Shown: positions 19,243-29,185 of the stretch, one piece after another
Numbering within the stretch: position 1 is the first letter of the stretch
Layout of the letters: each line of letters opens with the position of its first letter
Source of the DNA: Rouxiella silvae
GTDB taxonomy: Bacteria; Pseudomonadota; Gammaproteobacteria; Enterobacterales; Enterobacteriaceae
Direction: 5' to 3'
DNA: 64,000 nucleotides
NCBI RefSeq assembly: GCF_002093625.1
Contig: NZ_MRWD01000008.1
Span: 1-64,000, forward strand
The notes under the pieces: generated by a model
Told to the model about the DNA's origin: nothing
Seen by the model: the letters and a program-made list of their open reading frames with translations, nothing else
Databases searched by the model: none
Program-made: the position numbers and the translations under genes

Positions 19243-20187
19243 TTGTTTAATTAATCTTATTGCGCTGATTCGCTCCTGACAGTCCTCTTCTGTACTGTGC
19301 GGATGCAGCGCTTTTATCAACGCATGGTAAAGGTTGTTTTCATCGCGCGGGCTTACGGCAATTTTTCTGATCCCTCCTCTAGGCCTAATGGCATCATAAA
19401 CCAGCTTATTATTTTCTCTCTGTAACAAAAGCCACATTATTTTTTCTGGTGCGACCGTTGGCGGAAGTTGTGCAATTTCATGTCCGTTAGGTGCAAATAT
19501 TGTTGAAAGTTGACCCTCTGTATCGTTGATGCAAAAGAAGCAGGTACTTTTTTTTGCGACGGCGGCTATTGTCTCGTTGTTGGGAATGGCCTGGATGTGA
19601 AGCTGGTGAAAAAGCGTAGTCTTCTTGCGCGACAGAAATCGCTCTCCTGCGGGTTTAAGCCCTTGAGTCGAAACGAGACGCCGCCAGTTCGCCAGATTTA
19701 TTTTCATGTTGAGCGCAAACTTTGCTACCCCAATCCTTTGTCTTTCCTTACGCGTCATCTTACTCCACTTTTCAAGATGCACGATTTCTACTGGGACCAG
19801 CTCGTGGCGCGAGAGTCTTTGATGCCCAACCACCGTCAGCCCTTGAAGATTAATGTTCCTTATTAGCTTCTTAAAACTAATATTATGTTCAGAAGCAAAA
19901 TTTTCGGTACCCTTTTTCTTTCTCTCCTCGTCACCCATTGATAGCCATTTCCTGAGATGATGATTCTTCAAGGGCATAAACTTCGTAGCTTGGCATTGAT
20001 TAGAATTCGCCATTGGAGTCATCACGTTGCTTTCACGGTATGGCTGATTAGAGGAAGGGGCCGCGGCCAGCATACCCTGGCGGATGCTGGTTATATTACG
20101 CGCAAGAGCATTGACTGCTGCGGGTGTAAAAGATGAGCTTACTGAAGATAACTGAATGTTCGGAGCCCCGATTGTTTGAGGAAACAT
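19234..20187 (-). CDS. Unrecognised 317-aa protein with 60-residue repeats
   Basis: I do not recognise this gene; E. coli has nothing between queC and fadM. Residues 1-65 are low-complexity, rich in Ser, Asn, Gln and Ala, with no signal peptide. Residues 70-129 and 130-189 are two tandem repeats of exactly 60 residues. They share the pattern P....HL.KW..M...ER...G...FA....I, then QGL...G...LSR. A decayed third copy starts at 190. Residues 210-317 form a separate domain ([48 protein letters not shown]). AGGG lies 7 bases before the ATG, and a TTGCAA/CATAGA promoter with 17-base spacing is visible upstream. The disordered start and modular build recall secreted effectors, but no secretion genes are nearby. 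Function unknown. Confidence 0.75.
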   Translation of the reverse strand: MFPQTIGAPNIQLSSVSSSFTPAAVNALARNITSIRQGMLAAAPSSNQPYRESNVMTPMANSNQCQATKFMPLKNHHLRKWLSMGDEERKKKGTENFASEHNISFKKLIRNINLQGLTVVGHQRLSRHELVPVEIVHLEKWSKMTRKERQRIGVAKFALNMKINLANWRRLVSTQGLKPAGERFLSRKKTTLFHQLHIQAIPNNETIAAVAKKSTCFFCINDTEGQLSTIFAPNGHEIAQLPPTVAPEKIMWLLLQRENNKLVYDAIRPRGGIRKIAVSPRDENNLYHALIKALHPHSTEEDCQERISAIRLIKQSH

Positions 20188-20392
20188 TGTTTTTCCCTAA
20201 CTTACGTCGCACATAAAAAGAGGCTCTATGTTGCAGAGTTTGTAGGGTTGCAAATACAAAAAAACGCTTAAAAACCTCTGATTTCCCTGCCTAATTAACG
20301 GCCGCACGCTTTGAATACCGCACTAAGCGGCGTCATATTCAGCCGCTCTGAGTGATCGACTATCTCCTTAAAAGCGCATATTTTTATCCGCG

Positions 20393-20785
20393 TTATTCTT
20401 CAAGCTCACGGAGTTTGTCCCTTAATTCACCTTCCAGTGGCAACGCTTTTTGGGTGCGAAGATCAATACAGACAAAGGTCAGCGTTGCATCAACCACCGT
20501 TTCGCCGTTGCAGGTAATCACCTGTGTCAGCACGCCGCTTTTAGTACTGAGTTGCAAAAGCTGGCTGTTAATTTGCAGCTCATCGCCAAGTACCGCAGGT
20601 TTACGGTAGTTAATATTTATATTGACCAAAATGAAGGCAATTTTGTTTTGCGCCATCCATTTAAAGCCCTGCTTATTGTCCAGCCACTCCCAGCGCGCCG
20701 TTTCAAGAAATTCCAGATAACGCGCGTTGTTAACATGCTGATAAACATCAATGTGAAATCCACGAACTTTAATCATTGTTTGCAT
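20393..20785 (-). CDS. fadM: Long-chain acyl-CoA thioesterase FadM
   Basis: A single hot-dog thioesterase of 130 aa that hydrolyses long-chain acyl-CoA, including intermediates of oleate beta-oxidation. The 4-hydroxybenzoyl-CoA thioesterase-like motif HIDVYQHVNNARYLEFLE has the catalytic Asp, and ININYRKPA and TFVCIDLRTQKALPLEGELR match E. coli FadM (YbaW). It is transcribed toward the unknown 317-aa gene. No FadR site was recognised upstream. Confidence 0.95.
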   Translation of the reverse strand: MQTMIKVRGFHIDVYQHVNNARYLEFLETARWEWLDNKQGFKWMAQNKIAFILVNININYRKPAVLGDELQINSQLLQLSTKSGVLTQVITCNGETVVDATLTFVCIDLRTQKALPLEGELRDKLRELEE

Positions 20786-20889
20786 AGTGATAAACCTGCC
20801 GTTGAAGAAGCCAATTAACTGGTCGGACTTCTTCAGATTAGCAGAAGAACGCGGCGAGAAAAGTCTTCACCTCATCGCCGCGATCCGCA

Positions 20890-21273
20890 TCACAATTTCA
20901 AACGGGACTGATTACGCTGAAATAAAGAAGGGCCGATGCCGGGCACTTCCTGCAGTTGTTCTATCTTGGTAAAAGGTCCCATATCGGTGCGGTATTCAAC
21001 AATGGTCTGCCCTTTCTTAAGCCCCACGCCACTCAGTGCTTTTGAAAGATCTTCGGCAGTGGCATTGTTCAAACTGACCTTATCTTCCTCCGCCTTGCTC
21101 GCATCGGTATCTTTGACCGCCGATTTTGCTGCGCTTTTGCCGTTAACGGCAGATTCCTCGATGCTGCTCGAAACCGCGCCCTTAGCGGAATTCTCCTTCG
21201 CCGCCTGCGTGCTCAACGGCATAACCGCAAGTCCTAAAGCCAATGCCAGGGTAGTGATTGATAATTTGTGCAT
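20890..21273 (-). CDS. ybaV: Helix-hairpin-helix protein YbaV (ComEA-like)
   Basis: An exported protein of 127 aa. The signal peptide is cleaved near STQAA (residue about 25). An Ala/Lys/Ser-rich linker follows, then a ComEA-type double helix-hairpin-helix (SLNNATAEDLSKALSGVGLKK, then LQEVPGIGPSLFQRNQ) able to bind DNA without sequence specificity. The ATG at 21273 is chosen because GGAGG ends 8 bases before it; the longer ATG lies inside that Shine-Dalgarno sequence. It is downstream of ppiD on the same strand, with a terminator between. A role in DNA uptake is inferred from ComEA only. Confidence 0.92.
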   Translation of the reverse strand: MHKLSITTLALALGLAVMPLSTQAAKENSAKGAVSSSIEESAVNGKSAAKSAVKDTDASKAEEDKVSLNNATAEDLSKALSGVGLKKGQTIVEYRTDMGPFTKIEQLQEVPGIGPSLFQRNQSRLKL

Positions 21274-21350
21274 GCTGTAATCCTCCATGTTGTTTCAGCA
21301 CGGACAGAGTGGCGCAGCGGGAAGGCAATAACAAATGGTAGAAATCAGAA

Positions 21351-21377
21351 ATGGAAAAGGCCGCGAAAGCGGCCTTT
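21351..21377 (-). terminator. Terminator of ppiD
   Basis: AAAGGCCGC-GAAA-GCGGCCTTT is a 9-bp stem with a GNRA loop, extended by TTTT on the minus strand. It sits 47 bases after the ppiD stop. Confidence 0.8.
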
Positions 21378-21423
21378 GGTTGTTGCAGGTCATTGCAGTC
21401 AGGCTCCGTGAAGCCTCGCACTT

Positions 21424-23304
21424 TTACTGATTCTGTGCAGCACTGCCTAACTTGATTTTAGCCTGTTGGCGAAGGTTGCCCAGCAGCGCGTCAAAGGTAT
21501 TATTTGACGAAGTCTGTTGCAGTTGTTGGTTAAACTGAGCGGCCTCTGCATCAGGCAGTTTGCCCTGAGTCACGGCGGTGAGCTTGATAAGCACGGTATT
21601 GCCCTGAGGGTCTCGTGAAATACCGTAGCTTGGCTTATCTGCCGTAGGCTGGGCTAGCGCATAAACGTTTTGCTCAAAGTCGGAAGGTTGAGCGGTACGC
21701 TGCACTTTCTGCACGTTGCCAAAACTCAAGCCAGCGGCTTTCAAGGCGTCGTCGCCTTTACCGGCATTCAGCGCAGTCAGCAGTTTCTCAGCATCAACGC
21801 GCGCCTGATCTTCTGCCTTCTGGCGTTTGACCATCTGCGTCAATTGGTCTTTCACATCGGCAAACGGCTTAATACCGGCCGCTTTGTGAGAGTCCACGCG
21901 AACCACAAATGCGCGATCGCCATCAACGGTGATAACGTCCGAGTTGTTGCCCGGTGCGCCGTCGTGACCAATCAAGGATCCGTCAAACAGTGACTGAACA
22001 ACCGGCTTGAAATTGATAGCCGCTGGGATGCTCTGCTCAGTGAACCAGTCGGTATGCTGGGCTTTAGTGCCCGCAGCATGCTCTGCCGAGGCCAGGGATT
22101 CGTTGTCGTTGCTGGCAGCGTCGCTCACTTTCTGCTGAAGCGCGTAGTAAGCGTCGAGCGCTTTCTCTTGCTTAAGCTTGTCTACGATACTGTCGTGCAC
22201 ATCGGCCAGCGGCTTAACCTGCTCTGGCATAATGTCTTCAAGACGCAGAATAAAGTAGCCGCTGTCTGATTTGATAACGCCTGAGGTCTGGCCTTTGGTG
22301 TTCAGATTGGCACTTTTGAATTCTGGCAGCGTGGTTTCAGGTTCCATCCAACCCAAATCACCGCCCTTCTTGCCGCTGAGGGTATCAATAGACTTGGCTT
22401 TTGCCAGCTCTGCAAAATCAGCGCCGCCTTTTAACTGCGCGTCGATGGCTTTAGCATCAGCGTCGTCTTTGGCAACGATGACGCTGTAACGACGACGTTC
22501 AGGCTGACCAAACTCGCTTTTATGCTGGTCGTAGTAGGCAGAAACGTCGGCATCAGTCACCTGAGTTTTACCCTGCATCGCCGCTGCGTCCATTTCGATA
22601 TAGCTGACTTTCAGCTGCTCAGGCGCCACAAAGCTGTTTTTATGCTGGTCATAGAAAGCTTGTAACTCGCTGTCGCTTACCTGCTGTTTGCCCGCAAGCG
22701 CTTCAGTGTTGAAGGTGGCGATATGAACATCACGCTCCTGCAGCACCAGCTGTGACATAGATTGGGTTTCTACTGGCAGCACGAAGTCTGAATCGCCATA
22801 GGCCTGAGCCAATTGCTGACTCACCAGTTGCTGTTTCATCAGTTGTGCGAAATTATCAGCGGTGTAGCCCATACCCTGAATAGTTTGCAGGTATTTGGCA
22901 TTATCAAACTGATTGTTGGTCTGGAACTGAGGCGTGGCCAGAATGGCGTCTTTGATTTGCTGATCGCTCACTGTTACGCCCAATTTTTTGGAGTATTGGT
23001 CAAGCAGAGTCACATCGATCAGATTATTAAGAGACTGCTGACGCAGCTGCTGCATATAGCCGTCGCTGCCGGCCAGTGCGGCAAACTGATCGCCAAGCTG
23101 CTGTTGCAAGCGGCTGCGCTGATTACCAACGGCGTCGTCAAGCTGTGCACGGCTGATTTCCTGGCCGTTTACTTTCGCGGCGTAGTCACTCGACCCACCG
23201 ATCAGGTAATTGCCTACACCGGTTAAAACAAAAGATAAAACGATCAGACCAAGAATAATTTTGAGCACGACGTGATTAGCTGCCGCGCGTAAGTTGTCCA
23301 TCAT
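21424..23304 (-). CDS. ppiD: Periplasmic folding chaperone PpiD
   Basis: An inner-membrane-anchored periplasmic chaperone associated with SecYEG. It helps newly translocated proteins fold. Its 626 aa comprise a short cytosolic N-terminus, one membrane segment (about residues 12-34, VVLKIILGLIVLSFVLTGVG), SurA-like N-terminal helices, one parvulin-like domain (about 265-360, ending SGVIKSDSGYFILRLEDI), and a C-terminal region close to E. coli PpiD. The family is reported to have little or no isomerase activity. It is placed between hupB and ybaV as in E. coli. Confidence 0.96.
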   Translation of the reverse strand: MMDNLRAAANHVVLKIILGLIVLSFVLTGVGNYLIGGSSDYAAKVNGQEISRAQLDDAVGNQRSRLQQQLGDQFAALAGSDGYMQQLRQQSLNNLIDVTLLDQYSKKLGVTVSDQQIKDAILATPQFQTNNQFDNAKYLQTIQGMGYTADNFAQLMKQQLVSQQLAQAYGDSDFVLPVETQSMSQLVLQERDVHIATFNTEALAGKQQVSDSELQAFYDQHKNSFVAPEQLKVSYIEMDAAAMQGKTQVTDADVSAYYDQHKSEFGQPERRRYSVIVAKDDADAKAIDAQLKGGADFAELAKAKSIDTLSGKKGGDLGWMEPETTLPEFKSANLNTKGQTSGVIKSDSGYFILRLEDIMPEQVKPLADVHDSIVDKLKQEKALDAYYALQQKVSDAASNDNESLASAEHAAGTKAQHTDWFTEQSIPAAINFKPVVQSLFDGSLIGHDGAPGNNSDVITVDGDRAFVVRVDSHKAAGIKPFADVKDQLTQMVKRQKAEDQARVDAEKLLTALNAGKGDDALKAAGLSFGNVQKVQRTAQPSDFEQNVYALAQPTADKPSYGISRDPQGNTVLIKLTAVTQGKLPDAEAAQFNQQLQQTSSNNTFDALLGNLRQQAKIKLGSAAQNQ

Positions 23305-23513
23305 AGTGAAGCAACACTCCGCTGTATTTGGGGTTTAAAACTTGGGCTGCGTGGGTTGTACCAACGATCCCTGTGACACCCATCTGGGTGCTGCACAATA
23401 AACTGCGTGTTTACACTGACACTTCGTTTCGAGCGGTGTTCAAAAGAATCACTGTTAACAGGCAATACCTTTAAGCAAAACCTTCTGCGGCCACGGACAT
23501 AGGCATGCAAAAG

Positions 23514-23540
23514 TAAAAAAAGCGCATCTCTGCGATGCGC
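23514..23540 (-). terminator. Terminator of hupB
   Basis: GCGCATC and GATGCGC enclose a TCTGC loop, followed on the minus strand by a run of eight Ts. It is a strong intrinsic terminator between hupB and ppiD. Confidence 0.9.
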
Positions 23541-23588
23541 CTTATATAGTACCTTACCAACCCTGAGACGTCAGGTTATTGTTAGTAA

Positions 23589-23864
23589 TTATCCGTTTAC
23601 TGCATCTTTCAACGATTTACCTGCACGGAAGCCAGGAACTTTGGCAGCCGGAATACTGATTTCTTTACCGGTTTGCGGGTTACGGCCTGTGCGAGCTGAG
23701 CGCTCACGAACTGCAAAGGTACCGAATCCAACCAGTGCAACTTCTTCTCCCGCTTTCAGAGAATCAGTTACCGATGCAAGCACCGCGTCCAGCACACGTC
23801 CAGCGGCCGCTTTAGAAATATCCGCACCGGCTGCAATTTTGTCGATCAGTTGTGACTTATTCAC
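23589..23864 (-). CDS. hupB: Nucleoid protein HU-beta
   Basis: The beta subunit of HU, which bends and compacts DNA. Its 91 aa (E. coli has 90) start [23 protein letters not shown] and carry [24 protein letters not shown] with the proline arm that intercalates into the minor groove. It lies between lon and ppiD as in E. coli. A clear terminator follows. The 216-bp leader shared with lon's 3' end holds lon's terminator. Confidence 0.98.
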   Translation of the reverse strand: MNKSQLIDKIAAGADISKAAAGRVLDAVLASVTDSLKAGEEVALVGFGTFAVRERSARTGRNPQTGKEISIPAAKVPGFRAGKSLKDAVNG

Positions 23865-24011
23865 GTTTTCATCCCCTCTTAAAATTCTATCGTCACGCCG
23901 AAATTTCCCTACGGACGTGACAGCGCAGCTGTTATATCAAGCTTGTCAGGGGTATGCAAGCTACCCAGAACCCGTTGCACCCTTCTGACAGGTTTACTAA
24001 CTTAACGGCAC

Positions 24012-24056
24012 AAAAAAAGGCTGGCAAGTGGGAATTCACCTGTCAGCCTTAGTTTT
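24012..24056. terminator. Terminator between lon and hupB
   Basis: AAGGCTG and CAGCCTT bound a longer, partly mismatched stem. Seven As lie on the left and TTTT on the right. On the minus strand it terminates lon. Confidence 0.7.
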
Positions 24057-24080
24057 GCTTACACTTTATGCATTAGGTCA

Positions 24081-26435
24081 CTATTTTGCAGCAACCGGCA
24101 GTGCGCCGAAGGCTGGATTTTGCAATGCAAAGTTCAGCACGTCGTCGATACGCTTAACCGGGTGGATCTCTAAATCAGCCAACACGTTGTCTGGGATCTC
24201 TTCCAGGTCACGCTTGTTATCATCAGGGATCAGTACCACTTTGATACCACCACGGTGTGCAGCCAGCAGTTTTTCCTTCAGACCGCCGATCGGCAGAACC
24301 AGACCACGCAGCGTTATCTCGCCGGTCATGGCCACGTCGGCGCGAACCGGGTTACCGGTCAAACAGGAAACCAGAGCGGTACACATTGCGATACCGGCGC
24401 TTGGGCCATCTTTCGGCGTCGCCCCTTCAGGTACGTGAACGTGAATATCACGTTTTTCGTAAAAATCAGGGTTGATACCCAGCTTTTCAGCGCGCGCACG
24501 TACCACGGTCAGCGCGGCCTGAATCGACTCCTGCATAACCTCACCCAGAGAACCGGTGTAGGTCAGCTTGCCTTTACCCGGCACGCAGGCGGTTTCGATA
24601 GTCAGCAGCTCGCCGCCCACTTCGGTCCACGCCAAGCCAGTAACCTGTCCTACGCGGTTTTCAGTGTCTGCACGGCCATAGTCAACCTTCTGCACGCCGA
24701 GATAGTCTTTGAGGTTATCGCCGTTAATGACAATGTGCTTGAGCGTTTTGTCCAACAGCAGCTGTTTAACCGCTTTACGGCACAGCTTGGAGATTTCACG
24801 TTCCAAACTACGCACACCGGCTTCGCGGGTGTAGAAGCGAATAATGCCGATAATGGCGCTGTCTTCAACGGTCAGTTCATTTTTCTTCAGCGCGTTGCGC
24901 TCGATTTGTTTCGGCAGCAGGTGCTGTTTGGCGATATTCAGTTTTTCGTCTTCGGTATAACCCGACAGGCGAATCACTTCCATGCGGTCAAGCAGCGGCG
25001 CCGGAATGTTCATCGAGTTAGACGTCGCCACGAACATCACGTCTGACAGGTCGTAATCAACTTCCAGATAGTGGTCGTTAAAGGCCACGTTCTGTTCTGG
25101 ATCAAGCACTTCCAGAAGAGCCGACGCTGGATCACCACGCATGTCGGAAGACATTTTGTCGATCTCGTCGAGCAGGAACAGTGGGTTCTTCACGCCCACT
25201 TTAGCCATTTTCTGGATAAGTTTGCCTGGCATCGAACCGATATAGGTGCGACGGTGACCGCGAATTTCCGCTTCATCACGCACGCCACCCAGCGCCATAC
25301 GCACATATTCACGACCGGTTGCACGGGCAATTGACTGCCCCAGCGAGGTTTTACCCACGCCTGGAGGCCCAACCAGACACAGGATTGGCCCTTTAATTTT
25401 GCTGACACGCGTCTGCACGGCGAGGTACTCAAGGATACGGTCTTTCACACGCTCAAGACCAAAGTGATCGGTATCCAGTACCTCCTGCGCCTTACGCAGG
25501 TCTTTTTTAACTTTGCTGCGAGCGTTCCATGGCACCTGAAGCATCCAGTCGATATAACCCCGGACTACGGTGGCCTCGGCGGACATTGGTGACATCATTT
25601 TCAGCTTTTGCAGCTCGGCTTCGGTTTTTTCACGCGCATCTTTCGGCATTTTGGCCGCTTCGATTTTGCGTTTCAGCGCTTCGTGTTCGTCAGGCGCGTC
25701 ATCCATCTCGCCCAGTTCTTTCTGAATAGCTTTCATTTGCTCGTTCAGATAGTACTCGCGCTGGCTTTTTTCCATCTGTTTTTTGACGCGATTACGAATG
25801 CGTTTTTCAACCTGCAGCAGGTCAATTTCCGATTCCATCATCGCCATCAGGTACTCAAGACGTTCAGTAATGTCGAACATCTCCAGCACTGACTGTTTGT
25901 CGGCAAGCTTTAACGGCATGTGCGCGGCGATGGTGTCCGCCAGGCGCGCAGCGTCTTCGATGCTGTTGAGTGATGTCAGAACTTCAGGCGGAATTTTTTT
26001 ATTCAGCTTGATGTAACCTTCAAACTGATTAATGGCCGTGCGAACCAGCACTTCCTGCTCGCGCTCGTCTACCGCTGGCGATTCCAGGTATTCGGCATGG
26101 GCAGCAAAATGCTCACCGCTGTCGGATAACGTGGTAATACGCGCACGCTGTAGGCCTTCGACCAGAACTTTTACCGTTCCATCAGGAAGTTTAAGCATCT
26201 GTAAAATAGAGGCTACGGTTCCCACTGAGAACAAATCGTTGATACCAGGTTCATCCGTCGACGCCTCTTTCTGCGCAACGAGCATGATTTTTTTATCATT
26301 ATCCATTGCTGCTTCGAGACAGCGAATTGATTTCTCCCGGCCAACGAACAGCGGGATAACCATATGCGGATAAACCACCACATCGCGCAGAGGCAATACG
26401 GGGATTTCTATGCGTTCGGAACGCTCAGGGTTCAT
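24081..26435 (-). CDS. lon: ATP-dependent protease Lon
   Basis: A hexameric AAA+ serine protease that removes misfolded proteins and short-lived regulators. Its 784 aa equal E. coli. The N-terminal substrate-binding domain (about 10-205) is followed by the ATPase with Walker [12 protein letters not shown] (about 356) and Walker [11 protein letters not shown]. The protease domain has the catalytic Ser in [11 protein letters not shown] and the Lys in [13 protein letters not shown] sigma-32-type promoter is seen upstream. The ribosome binding site AGAGAG resembles E. coli lon. Confidence 0.98.
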   Translation of the reverse strand: MNPERSERIEIPVLPLRDVVVYPHMVIPLFVGREKSIRCLEAAMDNDKKIMLVAQKEASTDEPGINDLFSVGTVASILQMLKLPDGTVKVLVEGLQRARITTLSDSGEHFAAHAEYLESPAVDEREQEVLVRTAINQFEGYIKLNKKIPPEVLTSLNSIEDAARLADTIAAHMPLKLADKQSVLEMFDITERLEYLMAMMESEIDLLQVEKRIRNRVKKQMEKSQREYYLNEQMKAIQKELGEMDDAPDEHEALKRKIEAAKMPKDAREKTEAELQKLKMMSPMSAEATVVRGYIDWMLQVPWNARSKVKKDLRKAQEVLDTDHFGLERVKDRILEYLAVQTRVSKIKGPILCLVGPPGVGKTSLGQSIARATGREYVRMALGGVRDEAEIRGHRRTYIGSMPGKLIQKMAKVGVKNPLFLLDEIDKMSSDMRGDPASALLEVLDPEQNVAFNDHYLEVDYDLSDVMFVATSNSMNIPAPLLDRMEVIRLSGYTEDEKLNIAKQHLLPKQIERNALKKNELTVEDSAIIGIIRFYTREAGVRSLEREISKLCRKAVKQLLLDKTLKHIVINGDNLKDYLGVQKVDYGRADTENRVGQVTGLAWTEVGGELLTIETACVPGKGKLTYTGSLGEVMQESIQAALTVVRARAEKLGINPDFYEKRDIHVHVPEGATPKDGPSAGIAMCTALVSCLTGNPVRADVAMTGEITLRGLVLPIGGLKEKLLAAHRGGIKVVLIPDDNKRDLEEIPDNVLADLEIHPVKRIDDVLNFALQNPAFGALPVAAK

Positions 26436-26521
26436 AGAGCTCTCTCTTAGTTTAGCTTCCGCCAGGTTAAGGAAATCTCGTGAAACACGAGTCAGCGGGT
26501 TTCAGCAAGTCGTTAACTGAG

Positions 26522-26550
26522 TATATGGGGATGAATGTCTGACATTCAAC
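26522..26550 (-). promoter_or_regulatory. Sigma-32 heat-shock promoter of lon
   Basis: The minus strand has GTTGAA, a 14-base spacer, then CCCCATATA, nearly the same as the known E. coli lon promoter. It lies about 87 bases before the lon ATG. Confidence 0.85.
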
Positions 26551-26565
26551 GACAAGAATGCGAGG

Positions 26566-26596
26566 AAAAAAAAATGGGGGAACAAATCCCCCATTT
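26566..26596 (-). terminator. Terminator of clpX
   Basis: AAATGGGGG and CCCCCATTT pair around a 7-base loop. The minus strand runs on into nine Ts. It sits about 30 bases after the clpX stop. Confidence 0.9.
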
Positions 26597-26626
26597 CTCA
26601 TCTAAACCGCTGGTTAAATTGGCTAA

Positions 26627-27901
26627 TTATTCGCCAGAAGCCTGTTGGGCCTCAGGTTTGCCATAAATCATCAGCGGTTCGGATTGCCCGGCAATCACGG
26701 ACTCGTCAACAACGACTTTGTCCACACTGTCCAGAGATGGCAGATCGTACATCGTATCCAGCAAAGCAGCTTCAACAATAGAACGCAAACCACGAGCACC
26801 CGTTTTACGGTCCATCGCTTTCTTCGCGATAGCAATCAATGCCTCATCGCGGAATTCAAGCTCAACGCCTTCCAGGTTGAACAATGCCTGATATTGCTTG
26901 GTCAGCGCATTTTTAGGCTCTTTGAGAATTTGAATCAACGCCTCTTCACTCAGTTCGCTCAGCGTTGCCACAACGGGCAGACGACCAATGAACTCAGGGA
27001 TAAGACCAAACTTGATCAAATCTTCAGGTTCTGCCTGAGCCAGCAACTGACCTTCGGTTGCTTTCTCTGACTTGCCTTTCACTTCTGCACCAAAGCCGAT
27101 ACCGGTACTGGTATTCAGACGCTGCGAAATCACTTTATCCAAGCCGGCAAATGCGCCGCCGCAGATAAACAGAATTTTTGAGGTATCAACCTGCAAAAAC
27201 TCTTGCTGAGGATGCTTACGTCCGCCCTGTGGAGGAACCGCAGCCACAGTACCTTCAATCAGTTTCAACAGCGCCTGCTGCACGCCTTCGCCCGATACGT
27301 CACGGGTGATAGACGGATTGTCAGACTTACGAGAAATCTTGTCGATCTCATCGATATAGACAATGCCGCGCTGCGCTTTTTGTACGTCGTAATCACATTT
27401 TTGCAGCAGTTTCTGAATAATGTTTTCAACATCTTCACCCACGTAACCGGCCTCAGTCAGCGTGGTAGCATCTGCCATAGTGAAAGGGACATCAAGGAAA
27501 CGCGCCAGCGTTTCTGCCAACAGCGTTTTACCGCTACCGGTTGGACCAATCAGCAAAATGTTGCTCTTGCCAAGTTCGATACCGTTGCTGGTATCGCCAT
27601 TACGCAAGCGCTTGTAGTGGTTATAAACCGCAACTGCCAGAACTTTTTTCGCAGGTTCCTGACCGATAACATAGTCATCGAGGTGTTCACGGATTTCGTG
27701 CGGTGTTGGCAGCGCGCTGCGTTCGCGATGCGGTGCGACCTCTTTAATCTCTTCGCGAATAATGTCATTGCATAGATCGACACATTCATCGCAGATATAC
27801 ACTGACGGCCCGGCAATCAGCTTACGCACTTCATGCTGGCTTTTGCCGCAAAAAGAGCAGTACAGCAGCTTTCCTGAACCGTCTTTGCGCTTATCTGTCA
27901 T
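26627..27901 (-). CDS. clpX: ClpX, unfoldase subunit of ClpXP
   Basis: An AAA+ unfoldase that feeds substrates to ClpP. Its 424 aa match E. coli. The N-terminal zinc domain has [11 protein letters not shown] and [10 protein letters not shown]. Walker A is [17 protein letters not shown], Walker B is [11 protein letters not shown], the pore loop is TEAGYVGED, and the ClpP-binding IGF loop is in TGIGFGAEV. It is 224 bases downstream of clpP in the usual operon. That gap holds no gene that I can see, and a second promoter within it is possible. Confidence 0.98.
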   Translation of the reverse strand: MTDKRKDGSGKLLYCSFCGKSQHEVRKLIAGPSVYICDECVDLCNDIIREEIKEVAPHRERSALPTPHEIREHLDDYVIGQEPAKKVLAVAVYNHYKRLRNGDTSNGIELGKSNILLIGPTGSGKTLLAETLARFLDVPFTMADATTLTEAGYVGEDVENIIQKLLQKCDYDVQKAQRGIVYIDEIDKISRKSDNPSITRDVSGEGVQQALLKLIEGTVAAVPPQGGRKHPQQEFLQVDTSKILFICGGAFAGLDKVISQRLNTSTGIGFGAEVKGKSEKATEGQLLAQAEPEDLIKFGLIPEFIGRLPVVATLSELSEEALIQILKEPKNALTKQYQALFNLEGVELEFRDEALIAIAKKAMDRKTGARGLRSIVEAALLDTMYDLPSLDSVDKVVVDESVIAGQSEPLMIYGKPEAQQASGE

Positions 27902-28125
27902 CAGTAAACCTCTTCTTTAATATCTGTCCCGCGGACAACACACGGCGGCACGACCATTTAACTCAACAGACAGGTCAATCACTGACGCAGCTTAAGTCTA
28001 TTGAACAATTCACTCATATCGGATGCCTTAGGGTAAAGCATCGTGCGGCGACTTTCACGCCGCCACACTCAAAAACATGCGTATGAGTTTAACTATAGAC
28101 CATCGCGTCAGCAGAAAAACGCCAA

Positions 28126-28755
28126 TTAGAGTTCGCCGCGATGGGTCATAATCTTATCAACCAAACCATACTCTACAGCTTCGGCGGCTGACAGGAAACG
28201 ATCTCGCTCAGTGTCACGCTCTATTTCTTCAAGAGATTTGCCCGTATGTTGCGCCATTAGCGTATTCATACGGTGCTTAACCTTCAGGATCTCTTTGGCG
28301 TGGATATCGATATCCGTCGCCTGGCCCTGGAAACCGCCCAGCGGTTGGTGAATCATCACGCGAGAGTTAGGCAACACATACCGTTTGCCCTTGGCACCGG
28401 CGGTCAGTAGGAAGGAGCCCATTGAACAGGCCTGGCCCATACAAATAGTGCTGACGTCCGGCTTGATGAATTGCATGGTGTCATAAATTGACATCCCCGA
28501 GGTGATCACGCCGCCCGGTGAGTTGATATAGAGGTAAATATCTTTCTCCGGGTTTTCGGCTTCCAGAAACAGCATCTGGGCCACAATCAGGTTAGCCATA
28601 TGGTCTTCAACCTGTCCGGTCAGGAAGATAATACGTTCCTTTAACAGACGAGAAAAAATATCGTAAGAGCGTTCACCACGTGAAGTCTGCTCTACAACCA
28701 TCGGTACCAGAGCCATGTTTGGCGCAAATTGTTCTCTTTCACCACTGTATGACAT
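28126..28755 (-). CDS. clpP: ClpP protease subunit
   Basis: A tetradecameric serine peptidase. Its 209 aa include the propeptide ([14 protein letters not shown]). The catalytic triad residues are Ser111 in GQACSMGSF, His136 in [11 protein letters not shown], and the Asp in [11 protein letters not shown]. It is followed by clpX. An upstream sigma-32-like promoter fits its heat-shock induction in relatives. Cys110 directly precedes the catalytic Ser where E. coli has Ala. I believe this is common in Yersinia and Serratia relatives and does not suggest loss of function. Confidence 0.98.
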   Translation of the reverse strand: MSYSGEREQFAPNMALVPMVVEQTSRGERSYDIFSRLLKERIIFLTGQVEDHMANLIVAQMLFLEAENPEKDIYLYINSPGGVITSGMSIYDTMQFIKPDVSTICMGQACSMGSFLLTAGAKGKRYVLPNSRVMIHQPLGGFQGQATDIDIHAKEILKVKHRMNTLMAQHTGKSLEEIERDTERDRFLSAAEAVEYGLVDKIMTHRGEL

Positions 28756-28914
28756 AACCGTCTCCTAATAGAATTCTCTTTAGCGCGAGTTGAAACCGAT
28801 TCTACTTGAGATAAGCGATGATGACTATGCTCAAGCGGCCAAGTCGCCACATACACGGCTGACGGTGGTTATCAGTCAGAAGCTAACAGCAAAGTTGCCC
28901 TTGTAGCACTAGAC

Positions 28915-28942
28915 AATTGGGGAGGAGAGGCAAAATTTCAAG
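28915..28942 (-). promoter_or_regulatory. Sigma-32-like promoter of clpP
   Basis: The minus strand reads CTTGAA, a 14-base spacer, then CCCCAATT, close to the heat-shock consensus CTTGAA-N13-17-CCCCATNT. It lies about 160 bases before the clpP ATG. Confidence 0.75.
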
Positions 28943-29120
28943 CCTTGCATAAAATTCTTTTCTTCCCCGGATCCATTGAGCAAGCAAATAGCTCAATTAA
29001 TGTACTTGTCGCCATTTTTTCGGTTATCACTCTGATAAATATAGTGCAATGTCTAATAAATATAGAGTACCGGCATCCGAAAAAACCAGCTAACAGCCAA
29101 AAAAGACAAAAAAGACAAAA

Positions 29121-29150
29121 TAAAAAGCCCGTAGCGCAAACTACGGGCTT
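29121..29150 (-). terminator. Terminator of tig
   Basis: AAGCCCGTAG and CTACGGGCTT form a 10-bp perfect stem around a 6-base loop, with TTTTT on the minus strand. Confidence 0.9.
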
Positions 29151-29185
29151 AGACTTCTGAATAAAACTCCCCTGCGGCGTAAATC

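Larger units (their letters stand above)
28756..29185. other. clpP-tig intergenic region
   Basis: 430 bases without a credible gene. It holds the clpP heat-shock promoter and the tig terminator. The plus-strand ORF at 28945-29160 has no ribosome binding site, is Lys/Gln-rich at its end, and overlaps the terminator, so it is not called. Confidence 0.6.

Noticed and set aside
24255..25046. 263-aa plus-strand ORF inside lon
   Set aside because: Shadow of lon on the opposite strand. The lon reading frame is full length and conserved.
28126..28755. Cys110 next to the ClpP catalytic Ser as a novel redox switch
   Set aside because: E. coli has Ala there, but I recall Cys at this position in other Yersiniaceae ClpP; on its own it is not evidence of new chemistry.
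28945..29160. 71-aa plus-strand ORF between clpP and tig
   Set aside because: No ribosome binding site, low-complexity Lys/Gln tail, and it overlaps the tig terminator and clpP promoter.
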